Part shown: piece after piece, positions 36,766 through 45,858 of the stretch | How the letters are laid out: every line of letters starts with the position of its first letter | Numbering within the stretch: position 1 is the first letter of the stretch | Source of the DNA: Siderastrea siderea | Taxonomy: Eukaryota; Cnidaria; Anthozoa; Scleractinia; Rhizangiidae | Reading direction: 5' to 3' | DNA: 64,000 nt | Assembly: GCA_964030785.1 (NCBI GenBank) | Contig: OZ034968.1 | Coordinates: 52,843,230-52,907,229 of the forward strand | Translations under genes and position numbers: made by a program | The notes under the pieces: generated by a model | Told to the model about the DNA's origin: nothing | The model's database searches: none | The model's input: only the letters and a program-made list of their open reading frames with translations

Positions 36766-38419
36766 TTATGGCACTCTATATTCAATCAACAGTAAGAGTT
36801 CTTCATCTTTTACAACTGAAGCCAGTTCCACACCCGTAAGACCAAACGCCAGTACCAAATCAATACTTATTGTCTGTAATTGAGTTGCTTGGGTTGAAGT
36901 GTAAGTGATTGATTGAGTTAAATGTGAACTATGTTTTACTTTTAAAGTAATAGGCGTATATTGTCTTTTGAGCTTGAAATAGAGCACTTTTATAGTCAAT
37001 ATGTGGCTATGATTTGGAATGATTATTTTGTCACAACCATTTAATAAAAATATGTTTCCATTTTTCGTATTTAAAATTCCATTTATGTAATGAACGGAAC
37101 CACGCAAACGATGCCTGTTTAAAGACAAATCTGTTTCCATTTTCATTTGTCCATTTTCAATAACAAAGGCGGTGTCATAAACACTTGGATCAACGTTTGA
37201 AATTGTTTCTTTAACACCATAAACAATTAGATGTCCAATTTTTATGAATGATGAATCACGGACCGTGCCGTGCAGGTCGAGGAATATGTATTGCGGGGGT
37301 GAGTTACCCCATCTGTGAAAGTGGATAACTGTTTTGGTGTACTTCTCGAATGTTTTGGTTGAATGATTAGAAATTGAAATTGTCGTGGCTTGTGGTGTTA
37401 CACTCACCTCATTCATTTCTGGTGGAAACCATTCCACAACCATCGTGTAGTAACCGACCGGAAGTGGATGGAGGTTAAAACCGAGGCGTGACCGGTACTG
37501 GCTCGGTGAGTCTTTTTCAAACAGGAGTTTGAGAAAGTAAGCTTTTTATTTACTTGATGTGGAGACTCGGGAAATCGTTGATGCCCAAAACATCGATGTT
37601 GTTTTCACAGTGTCTTCCATCAAGTATCTGAAGGCGTCCTTTTTATTTGTCTAGCTAGTGATATGGGATTCATGAATTGTTTGACTGACAAGATCTGACA
37701 TAGATGTTATTTTACTTTGCATAAAAATCAACATTAACTGCGGATTTCGGATCTTTGCCATCGGTGTGTAAGTTGACAATTGTATTATTATTTAAGTTTA
37801 AGTCTCCAGTCATACTGTTAGTGCCATCAAATTTGAGAACCATTTTCTGTGTTATGTCATCAATTCTGTAGTTAACAAACTCGACACATGCGGCGTCTCT
37901 TGGGTTTGATGGAAGATCAAGATTGATTATCGAATTATTTTTCATATCAATATCAGCTGCTTTATCCAGTTTTTTTACAAGCTGATTATCGACATACTTT
38001 TTGTTTGTGGCTTGATCTACCTGTTCTGGGTCCTTTACGTTGTAGAGTGCATTATTATTCATATTAATGCTTGCTTCCATTTTCCCACCTTCCTTTTTTG
38101 AAAGAAAGATATTTCTCGTGTCCTGATAGTTTATCACCTTTGACAGATCACCTTGGACAGGATAAGGGTTGCTTTTTAATCGCAAAATATCGTACTTATT
38201 TTGCATGTCAATATCAGCAGAACCGCTGGCACTACCCTCAGGCCCAGGATCACCTTTGTCGCCTTTTGGACCCTGGGGTCCTTGTGGCCCCTTCTGGCCT
38301 TGGGGACCAATCGGACCTTGTGGTCCCGCGGGGCCTATGTCATCCCTCGGCCCAGGAGGACCCACCGTTTCTCTTGTCGTTTGGCTAGTTTCACCGATTT
38401 GGCTGTTATTATACCCCAT
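36766..38419 (-). pseudogene. Collagen-like fibre-type protein, broken in the middle
   Basis: The N-terminal frame (38,419-37,712) has about 14 Gly-X-Y triplets (residues ~19-62, one interruption). Repeats of the type [20 protein letters not shown] and [18 protein letters not shown] follow, resembling tail-fibre beta repeats. After a TAA the frame resumes shifted, with a TAG and a TAA in the gap. From 37,545 an open frame runs through LGFNLHPLPVGYY into a 225-codon frame (MVVEWFPPEMNEV...) ending at 36,766. I read all of this as one gene with several lesions between 37,546 and 37,712. Collagen stalk, repeated shaft and globular C-terminus suggest a virion surface fibre; function is inference. 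It overlaps the ATPase stop by one base at 38,419. Confidence 0.65.
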
Positions 38420-39052
38420 TATATATCTTCGTCAAAATTTTTCTTCATTATTTTTTGAGGTTTATCATAGTAATGGAAAGAATATTTTTCATCTGTGGCG
38501 CGATCTAACGCGACATGATCAACACCTATCTCGTCCGCAATCCTCTTGTTTTCTCGTGGAAGAAATCTGAAAATACAAAAATGGCTGCAGTTATCACGGA
38601 TGTTTTTTGGCACCTTGTAGAAGGTTTGAGTGAGGTAAATAACGCAGCAGTTTCTGTGCCGCCAGGTGAAAAAATAATTAATGATGCTGTTTTGGTTACT
38701 TTCACAAACAAGATCATCAAAGACAACAATTTTTTGGTTGTCCACCGGAAGCTCTTCGAGTGGAATGATTTCATCACCGGGAGCCTCGATGACCTCGTAA
38801 CCAACCTTGGGGTTGATTCGTTCAGCAAAGTCCTGCAAAAGAGCCTGGTATTTGTTCTGGTGCAGGTTTTTTGAAAAGAGGTAAATTTTATCAAACTCTA
38901 ACACACTGATAAAGCATATGCAGTAATATGTTTGTTTTGCCAGAATTACTGGGTCCACAAATCAGCATCCGAAAAACATCGGCTGGCATACAAGGGTGGC
39001 CTTGCTTGTAGCTACTCTTGGAAAAACCTGGGTCATAATTTGGAATCTTCAT
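38419..39052 (-). pseudogene. A32/FtsK-HerA-type packaging ATPase, one frameshift
   Basis: ATG at 39,052 opens MKIPNYDPGFSKSSYK. Walker A is ICGPSNSGKTN at about 38,934-38,957. The frame then shifts near 38,890-38,920 and continues as LEFDKIYLFSKNLHQNKYQ with Walker B KIVVFDDL and a conserved YLTQTFYKVPKNIRDN segment, ending at 38,419. This is the genome-packaging ATPase of Polintons, adintoviruses and related dsDNA viruses. The frameshift separates Walker A from Walker B, so this copy should be inactive. Confidence 0.88.
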
Positions 39053-39171
39053 TTTTTTTGGTTTCTATATATTCACGCTGGAAATATGTCAGTACAAAAT
39101 TGGCATCAGTTGGCTGAAGAAAAGTCGGCGGTCGATCAGTAAAAACACAAGACATTCACCAAAAATTTAGA

Positions 39172-40091
39172 ATGAACAAAATAAGCAAAGAGTTTGGTCA
39201 GCTTTCAGGAGAAGAGCTTTTTAAACCTATTACAAAAAGGCTTGATGAAAAGAGCAGCACCACTGCGGAAGAGGTGCAGGAAAGTCCTGATTACACAATG
39301 GATGAATTTGACGAAATCAACCTGTTTGGTGATGAATTCAGACCGGATGCACCAACACCAGCACCATCACCAGAACCATCACCACCACCAACACCACCAC
39401 CAACACCACCACCACCACCAACACCACCACCCTCATATCAAGAAGTTGTTGATGATGATGATTTTCCACAACCCCCACCACTGATGGAAGAAAAATCCAC
39501 ACGTAAAGAGTGGGGGATGCCGGGACCGGTTGAGCCAGAATATCCCCATGAATCAACACATTGCAAACAGCCAATCGGTTAATAACGCAATACGGAAATG
39601 ATCCCAAGTACAGAGTAAAAAAGAAAGACTCTCCATTTTATAATTATTCAATAAAGGATCTCAAAAAAGTAAGAGATGGAATTTATGCGAAAAGAAGGGT
39701 AACAAAAGAATCTCTTTCGAAACGGTTACAGGAGGGGAAGCAGAGACTAAAGTCCACTCCTCCACGCAAAAGAGAAATTCCTCCAACCTCTCTGGAAACA
39801 TCTCTGAAAGAAGCTGTTGAGAGCCGAAGACCTTCTCTCGACCCACCTTCAGACGGTGAAGAGGACTTCTTCCCTGAAGAACAGAATAGGGAAACCGAAG
39901 GAAGGGGCATCGCTAGCGAAGCTGACAAATTGGTCAACCAACTTTACTTGAGCATTGGATCGATAAAAGCAGGAAACAGCTCAATAAAACTAGAAAATCA
40001 GGTATTGTCTCTGCTGGATTCACTAGTTGGACTCGGCGCAATCGACAAGAAGCAAAAGAAAAAAATTATTCGTAATTATATAGACCAATGA
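39172..40091 (+). pseudogene. Proline-rich virion-type protein with PPSY motif, one frameshift
   Basis: ATG at 39,172 opens MNKISKEFGQLSGEELFKPI. An acidic segment is followed by a long Pro/Thr run and PPPSYQEVV, a PPxY-type motif. The frame closes at 39,582 after CKQPIG, and an overlapping frame continues from 39,561 (TANRLITQYGNDPKYRVKKK) through a basic region to LGAIDKKQKKKIIRNYID at 40,091. A one-base change near 39,558 explains this. It stands where Polintons carry a virion accessory gene just before the penton. PPxY motifs recruit NEDD4-type ubiquitin ligases in other viruses; that role here is inference. Confidence 0.65.
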
Positions 40092-40852
40092 TGACCTTAA
40101 ATCTTCTGCTTGACTCGAGCCTCACAAAACTACAAAGAACCGGAGCCGCTCAGGTTTCACACGATTTCACAATTAATTTTCAACCTCCGGTTAAGTTAGA
40201 TTCAGGAAACTATAAAGCCTCGCTTCACAAACTTATCACTATGAGTTACTCATGGTACAAAATCGATGACACTTTTGACAACAACAAAATTCGCTGGAGA
40301 AAGAAGTCTGAAGAGTGGCAGACCTTGACATTCCCGAATGGAATGTATGATTACTCTGGCATCAACAGCTTTCTTCAGTCCCAAACCGGTAAAGTGAAAC
40401 CGGAAGACAAAGACAGTGATTCCATTTTCACTCTGTTTTTCGATATGACAATTTTCCGGGTTGTCATTTTGAGGCATGAAAATTATGAGCTTGACCTTTC
40501 TCAAGGAGCTTTCGCTGAATTGGTTGGTTATGAGAAAAAGATCTTGACAGGAGAAAAAAATTATGTCGGAACAATCGTCCCGAATATCACAAGAAGCGTT
40601 GATTGGTTTCTGTACTGCGATCTGATCACACGGCGAGCAAACGATGTTCCAAGCGATGTGTTATACAGTTTCTCAACAACAGGGCTTCAGGTTAGCTATC
40701 CATTTCAAAAAGAGCCGTATCGGCTTGAGTGGCATCCTGTGAATAAAAGCGAGATTAATGCAATAAGGATTTGGGTGACAGACGGAAGAAACAATCTCCT
40801 GGATCTCAACGGGATAGACGTTGCGGTTAGCATAATGATTGAAAAAGAGTAA
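40091..40852 (+). CDS. Minor capsid (penton-like) protein
   Basis: An intact frame of about 253 residues begins MTLNLLLDSSLTKLQ; ATG overlaps the preceding stop region (ATGATGACC), so 40,088 is an alternative start. Features such as ELVGYEKKIL, NITRSVDWFLYCDLI, SDVLYSFSTTG and a C-terminal LDLNGIDVAVSIMIEKE match the single-jelly-roll minor capsid proteins of Polintons, which form pentamers at the capsid vertices. It lies immediately before the basic protein and the major capsid, the usual order. No lesion seen. Confidence 0.82.
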   Translation: MTLNLLLDSSLTKLQRTGAAQVSHDFTINFQPPVKLDSGNYKASLHKLITMSYSWYKIDDTFDNNKIRWRKKSEEWQTLTFPNGMYDYSGINSFLQSQTGKVKPEDKDSDSIFTLFFDMTIFRVVILRHENYELDLSQGAFAELVGYEKKILTGEKNYVGTIVPNITRSVDWFLYCDLITRRANDVPSDVLYSFSTTGLQVSYPFQKEPYRLEWHPVNKSEINAIRIWVTDGRNNLLDLNGIDVAVSIMIEKE

Positions 40853-40879
40853 GGATTTTGTTGGCATAAATATAAAACC

Positions 40880-41257
40880 ATGAATCACCCGAGCGAGTGG
40901 ACAAGATTTTTTGACGAAAACGCCGGAAGGTATCGATATAAATACAAGGGGTCGGGTGTGATCCGTGACACCCTTATGGCCAGCGGCAAAGCATTTAAAG
41001 GCACTGTAAAGAACGTGGCAAAGACAGCCGCCGAAAAAGCCACAAAAACAATCGCTGAAAAAGCGGGGCAGAAAGTTGGTGAATTTGCTGTCGAAAAAGG
41101 TTCAAAACAAATACGAAAACTACTGCAAGAGCCAAAGCAAAAACCGGTGTCGCAGGATGCAAAAAAGAAACTTGCAAACATTTTGCAAAACCGAGTGCCA
41201 AAAAAATCAGATGGCGCCCTTGTGAAATTAAATCGAATTTTGGCAAGCGAAATTTAA
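40880..41257 (+). CDS. Basic Lys/Ala-rich virion protein
   Basis: An intact 125-codon frame opens MNHPSEWTRFFDENAGRYRY and KGSGVIRDTLM. The middle is an amphipathic Lys/Ala helix (VKNVAKTAAEKATKTIAEKA). It sits between penton and major capsid. Small basic proteins at this site in Polinton-like viruses are thought to bind packaged DNA or act on membranes; which applies here is unknown. Confidence 0.65.
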   Translation: MNHPSEWTRFFDENAGRYRYKYKGSGVIRDTLMASGKAFKGTVKNVAKTAAEKATKTIAEKAGQKVGEFAVEKGSKQIRKLLQEPKQKPVSQDAKKKLANILQNRVPKKSDGALVKLNRILASEI

Positions 41258-41296
41258 TCGCAGAAATTTTTTCTCTTAATATAAACGATTGTTCAC

Positions 41297-42556
41297 ATGT
41301 TCACTCAACCATACCTCGAGAAGACTACATACGTCCAAGTGAATTTGGACACCCCGCTCACCTTCCCTGGGAATAACCAAACTCAAAACAAGTCGGGCCA
41401 CAAATTTACCGTAAGAGACCGGGACAATTTTTATGACTGCTACAACGCTTATTTCCGCGTCGATTTTAAGTTTGAAGCTGTAGCAAACGGAGCCAACATT
41501 GGCGCTGACACCCAATCGGCTCCGATCAACGGTTCTTTCTCATTGATCAAAAGTTTGAACCTTAAATCAGCGGGAAAAACTCTGTACGAGGCGAACGATA
41601 TCCACAAGGTTATTTTCATCAAAAACCTGCTTGACTTTTCGGACGATTTTTCGAGAAGCGTGGCAAAAAACCAGTTTTGGTATCTTGACTCTGACGCCAC
41701 CACAGTGACTACAGAAGATGCGACGAACGTTGGAATGCGGGCAAGGGCCCTTCTATCACATGAAGGCGAGACAGTTCAGACCATTATCCCTTTGAACCGA
41801 TACTCCTTCTTCGAAGGTCTTTCCGACAGGCTGCTGCCACCGATGCAACTTGAGTTTGAAATTGTTCTGCAAGACGACAGAGAAATGATTTTCCAAAACG
41901 ATGGAACAGCTCGAAGGATTGTTGTCCGTAAATTGGAGTTGTAGGTCCCACAATTACAGTTAACTGGTAAAGGGCAGACCCTGGCCAATGAAAATTTCTG
42001 GCAGCCAACCCAATGGAAATACTTGAAAGAAGTTTTGCATCTGAGCAGCTCCCGAAAGGATGCGAATGGTACGTGGTTGATTACACCTGGGGTAAAAAAC
42101 CCCAAGCATGTCTTTGTATTCCTTCAACAAACTCGGAAACAAAATGCTTACACGCAAAACCCTTACCTCTTTGACACATTTGATATCGATGGTGATAACT
42201 CGGCAAGATTAGCCACTTGCCGCCTTTAGTACGGCACAAGCTTTTACCCTGAGTTTGATTACGACCATGACTTTAAAATAAGAATTTTGAATGATTTAAT
42301 CACTTTCAGATACAGAAAGAACGTCTACAACACCGGCGTTCAGCTGCTGCTCGCCAACTTTCAGAAGTTATACCCAATTATCTACTTTGATCTACGAAAT
42401 ACCAAAGAAAGTGTGACAGGCGATCCCAAAAAGCTCGAATTCCATTACAGACTGAACGAAGCCGCTAACGCTCAAGATTACACAATCTTCGCCGTGGTTT
42501 TGAATGAAGAAGAATTTGTGCTGAAGCAAATTGGCAATGAGCTTGTCGCCGTCTAG
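41297..42556 (+). pseudogene. Major capsid protein (double jelly-roll type) with two in-frame TAG codons
   Basis: ATG at 41,297 opens MFTQPYLEKTTYVQVNLDTP. One continuous frame reaches TAG at 42,554-42,556 (420 codons), interrupted by TAG at 41,942-41,944 (after VVRKLEL) and 42,227-42,229 (after LATCRL) with no frame change. Segments include WQPTQWKYLKEVL, GTWLITPGVKNPKHVFVF, FDIDGDNSARL and KLEFHYRLNEAANAQDYTIF. These and the position identify the hexon-like major capsid protein of Polintons. Both stops are UAG, so either decay or read-through would be needed. The first truncated product would lack the second jelly roll. Confidence 0.85.
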
Positions 42557-42594
42557 ACAAATAAAAAATTCTGAATATAATATACACGCAAGGT

Positions 42595-43461
42595 TTGGCA
42601 CGACCTTTGATAAAGCCAGCCCTTGGGGCATTAGCAAGTGCAGGTTTGAGTTTCGGCGCTGAAAAGGTGCTGAAAACGATATTCGGAAAGGGTTTTGGGC
42701 CGAAGGAAATTGAGCTTTATAAACTTGTCCAGCAAATGACTCCTACTCAGAAACAGGCGGCGGAACAATATCTTGTTGGAAAAGGTTTTGCAATAGGAGG
42801 CGCCGCACAGTACGGCGGCTTCCTTGGCATGTTAGCGTCTACCGGAGTACCTTTGGCTATCAGTTTAGTCAAAAAAATGCTCGGAAAAGGCCTGCAAACT
42901 CAAGCACCACGCCCACGACCACGACGATCACCCCGACCCCCACCTCCAAAGGGAGGAGGAACGCAAATGCGACCCCCACCTTTCTTTGGAACTTGGGATG
43001 ATTATTTGAAAAAAAAAATAAAGTTTAAGGATACACCTCTATCCAACATAGACCTCAGAAAATGGTGCGATTATTTGCGCATCCCCATCAAAGGTATTTT
43101 TAGTAGAAACGAAACAAAACCCCTGTTCCATTCCCCATGCATTATCAACTTGGATGATTTTGGAAGTTTGGGAACTCATTGGGTGTGTTGTTGGCATGCC
43201 AAAAATGGCATGTACGAGTATTTTGATTCATTTGGGCTTCCTTCACCTTTGGAATGGGAAAAAGAAATGTCAATGCACGGAATCAAACATTTTTTCAGAA
43301 ATGATAACCAAATTCAATAGGAACAAAGTGTGAGATGTGGTTACTACTGCCTTCTCTGTTTAAACGAAAGAAACAAAGGCACCAGTTTCGTCGATATTTT
43401 GAAAATGTTCACCGATGATGTTCTTCAAAACGAACACATCGTAAATAATTATTGTTCTTAA
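42595..43461 (+). pseudogene. pVI-like region joined to adenain-type cysteine protease, in-frame TAG
   Basis: The open frame has no ATG at its start (42,595 is TTG), so the start codon may be lost. Residues 1-100 are Gly/Ala-rich and amphipathic (ALASAGLSFGAEKVLKTIFG, FAIGGAAQYGGFLGML), like capsid-interior membrane-active proteins. A Pro/Arg linker follows. The C-terminal domain has NIDLRKWCDYLRIPI, GTHWVCCW (catalytic His) and YEYFDSFGLP (Asp). TAG at 43,318 interrupts it and the same frame goes on to RCGYYCLLCLNE (catalytic Cys) and ends at 43,461. Adenain-like proteases process capsid precursors. Normally these are two genes; here they share one frame. The stop removes the catalytic Cys. 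Confidence 0.78.
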
Positions 43462-43471
43462 GATATATACA

Positions 43472-43621
43472 ATGGAAGTGTACTGAGTGAAAGAAAAGTG
43501 GCACACCCCCAATGTGAAAGGAAGTGAAAAGGTTGTAATCACAAAGAACAATCGAAAACTCTTAAAGGTAAAATGCCCTAGTTGCGGAATAACAAAAACA
43601 CGTTTTATGCCGGGAAAGTAG
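43472..43621 (+). pseudogene. Small CxxC protein, in-frame TGA
   Basis: ATG at 43,472 gives MEVY then TGA at 43,484, and the frame continues through VVITKNNRKLLKVKCPSCGI and TKTRFMPGK to TAG at 43,619. The CPSC pair suggests half a zinc ribbon. It lies 10 bp after the protease and overlaps the start of the PLA2 frame. In related elements a small Cys-rich segment may precede the PLA2 protein, so the two could be one gene. Confidence 0.45.
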
Positions 43622-44297
43622 GTGAGCCCTCCCGCGCGGAGGGCGGTAGTGTGCTTGGCAACATTGCCATGACGGTGGGTGATCTAGCCATTGAAAAAGG
43701 GATCCCATTTCTTGCGAAAAAAGGGTTTGAGGCTGGACTTTATTATGCGTCTGAAGCTTTGCGAAACCCCAATCTGCAAAAGAAAGCAATAAATTATACG
43801 CTAGACAAAGCCCGCCCAGTTTTTCAAAAAGTTGGCAGTGAAATGCTCGATCAAATTTCAACCAAAGTTCGGCCAAACAGACGCCACAAAACGGACAGAC
43901 CGGATTTAGATGGGGCTGGGTTTGACATCCATTCAGCGATAGGAAAACTTCCCAAACCAAAACGGGGTTGGACATTACCGGGGCATAATTATACCAGGCC
44001 ATATGATCCCCTTGAATAGCAGGTGAACTACGATCCAGAAACAGGTCAGATTCGGGAAATATATCAACCACCAACAGGGGCAACAGACGCAATCGCAATG
44101 CAACATGACGTGGACTATGGTGTTTGTTCGAACCGAAGCAAAAAATGCGGTGAAAATGAAAAAATTGCAAACACAAAGCAGACAAAAAAATGGTGAAGGC
44201 TCTTGACGCAGTTCCGTTGAAACAAAGGCAGTGGGGTCATGCGGCTGCGAGGAACACAATTCATTTGAAACAAAAGTTGGGGTTGGGCTTGAAGTAG
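43582..44297 (+). pseudogene. PLA2-domain virion-type protein, one TAG and one frameshift
   Basis: The N-terminal part (GGSVLGNIAMTVGDLAIEKG...) is helical and hydrophobic; the first in-frame ATG is at 43,669. LDGAGFDIHSAIGKLP and LPGHNYTRPYDPLE follow. TAG at 44,017 interrupts, and the same frame continues QVNYDPETG and TDAIAMQHDVDYGVC, the HDxxY catalytic motif of parvovirus-type phospholipase A2. A shift near 44,175 leads to ADKKMVKALDAVP, QWGHAAARNTIHLKQK and stop at 44,295. Such PLA2 domains help virions leave endosomes in parvoviruses; here function is inferred and the copy is broken. Confidence 0.75.
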
Positions 44298-44835
44298 TGC
44301 TCCACCACTTTTCAAACTCCTGTTTTGCGCGCCGCCTGCTTGCAAAGGTTTTAGGAAGGTGATGAGAAATAGATTCCATAATTTCTTTTTTGTGGGGCCA
44401 GCATTCAGAAGGTACCATTTCAAAATAATTGTGCAGAAAACAGGGGTAGTTCACTGACTTGTCGGTTATCTCCTGAAATTGAGCAATAACCTCACCCAGA
44501 AAAGCGACCTCGCTGGAAGAAAACATTTTGTCAATGTTCCATTTCCGAAAAACATTTTTTAAATGGACATTAGTCGTAGGAGGCGCAGTGGAACTTCTTC
44601 CCCGATTTTCTTCTTGGAACTGTTCATCATCATCACATTCAAACACTCTACCACATTTTGGACATTCACGACAGAACTCATTCACCACATAAACTAGTTG
44701 CTCCTTGCATGAAGGACAACGATTAATCCTATTTGATAATGGGTTTAAGTGTAATTCATTTCTTTTTTGCAAGATTTCTTGCATCATTTTTGACGAGATT
44801 TTTATACCTTGCAAACAACCAAATGGGTCGTCCAT
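43975..44835 (-). CDS. Zn-ribbon protein, possibly transcription-factor-like
   Basis: ATG at 44,835 opens MDDPFGCLQGIKISSKMMQ. NRCPSCKEQLV and FCRECPKCGRVFE form a four-Cys zinc ribbon around residues 38-65. Then come VHLKNVFRKWNIDKMF, FLHNYFEMVPSECW and AKQEFEKWW. The frame runs 286 codons, but beyond about residue 190 it is antisense to the PLA2 gene and Cys/Phe-rich, so the true C-terminus is likely near 44,260. It starts 21 bp from the integrase in divergent orientation. A viral late transcription factor role is a guess from the zinc ribbon and position. Confidence 0.5.
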   Translation of the reverse strand: MDDPFGCLQGIKISSKMMQEILQKRNELHLNPLSNRINRCPSCKEQLVYVVNEFCRECPKCGRVFECDDDEQFQEENRGRSSTAPPTTNVHLKNVFRKWNIDKMFSSSEVAFLGEVIAQFQEITDKSVNYPCFLHNYFEMVPSECWPHKKEIMESISHHLPKTFASRRRAKQEFEKWWSTTSSPTPTFVSNELCSSQPHDPTAFVSTELRQEPSPFFCLLCVCNFFIFTAFFASVRTNTIVHVMLHCDCVCCPCWWLIYFPNLTCFWIVVHLLFKGIIWPGIIMPR

Positions 44836-44856
44836 TTTTTTATTGTATGGTATACA

Positions 44857-45858
44857 ATGAGTGCGCGCATTTTCAATAGGTTGTCAAAAATTTATTACAG
44901 CCCGCAAGGGTATTGGAAAGGGTTTGCAGCGATTAAGAAATTAGCCCAGGCAGTGAAAGTCTCGGAAGATGTGGCTCGAAACTGGTTGATGAAGCAAGCT
45001 CTTTGGCAGGTTTATTTACCAGCCCCACGGTACATTCCAAGACCGAAATTTGATGTTCCTGTTCCAAACAAAGTTCACCGAGCCGATCTTCTGTATCTCC
45101 CACACGATCGCCCACCACGCTCCCGTAAAACTTTTAAATATGCCCTCACAGTGGTAGATGTGGCCTCTCGATACAAAGAGGCCGAACCGTTGACCACAAA
45201 AGAGGCCAAAGAAGTCGCAGCTGCTCTGGAACGGATTTATAGTCGTGGTCCTTTGAAGTGGCCGAAACTGCTTCAGGTCGATCCTGGTCGTGAGTTTATG
45301 GGCGCTGTGAATCAACTGCTTTCGAAACATAATGTCGAGGTTAGACGCGGCCGTGTGGATATTCACCGTGATCAAGCTATCGTTGAAAGATTCAACCGCA
45401 CCCTGGCTGAACGACTGTTTGGCCACCAATATGGGGTTGAAATGCGCCTCCAAGACGACAAAAGATCGACTGAATGGGTGGCCCGACTGCCCGCTGTTAT
45501 TTCAGCTTTCAATAAAGAAGTCACTCGACTGACCGGTCAGAAACCCGTTGAGGCCATCAAAGAGAAAACTGTTCCATCCAAACCCTCGACCCCTTATTTG
45601 AGACCCGTTGGTGTAAACGAAAAGAAGCTCCCCTCCGGTTTAAGTGTTCGCTATCTCTATCAACCCGGTGAACTTGAAGGTGACCGGCGAAGAGCTACCG
45701 ACCCAATCTGGTCTCTGAAAGTTTACGAGATTGAAAAGATTATGATAAAACCAAATGCACCGGTTCTCTGTTATTTGTTTGACGGACCAAAACGCGGGAT
45801 TGTCCGCGAAGAGCTTTTGGTTGTCCCTCCAGATACACAGCTACCACCGACAATCTAA
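44857..45858 (+). CDS. Polinton DDE integrase
   Basis: ATG at 44,857 gives 333 residues (MSARIFNRLSKIYYSPQGYW). The retroviral-type core shows D77 in HRADLLYL, D142 in LLQVDPGREFMG and E177 in DQAIVERFNRTL, a 35-residue D-to-E spacing. The C-terminal part (GELEGDRRRATDPIWSLKVY...LVVPPDTQLPP) is a small beta domain like the SH3/chromo-like tails of this family. The frame is intact, unlike most genes of the element. It catalyses insertion of linear element ends. Its 3' end overlaps the polymerase 3' end by 4 bp in convergent orientation. Confidence 0.93.
   Translation: MSARIFNRLSKIYYSPQGYWKGFAAIKKLAQAVKVSEDVARNWLMKQALWQVYLPAPRYIPRPKFDVPVPNKVHRADLLYLPHDRPPRSRKTFKYALTVVDVASRYKEAEPLTTKEAKEVAAALERIYSRGPLKWPKLLQVDPGREFMGAVNQLLSKHNVEVRRGRVDIHRDQAIVERFNRTLAERLFGHQYGVEMRLQDDKRSTEWVARLPAVISAFNKEVTRLTGQKPVEAIKEKTVPSKPSTPYLRPVGVNEKKLPSGLSVRYLYQPGELEGDRRRATDPIWSLKVYEIEKIMIKPNAPVLCYLFDGPKRGIVREELLVVPPDTQLPPTI

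Noticed and set aside
38071..38570. Plus-strand Gly/Pro-rich frames opposite the collagen gene
   Set aside because: Antisense shadows of the Gly-X-Y repeats.
39194..39607. His-rich (plus) and Val-rich (minus) frames
   Set aside because: Shadows of the Pro/Thr codon repeat in the PPSY gene.
43562..44185. 207-codon minus-strand frame over the PLA2 gene
   Set aside because: Cys/Phe/Leu-rich antisense shadow with no motif.
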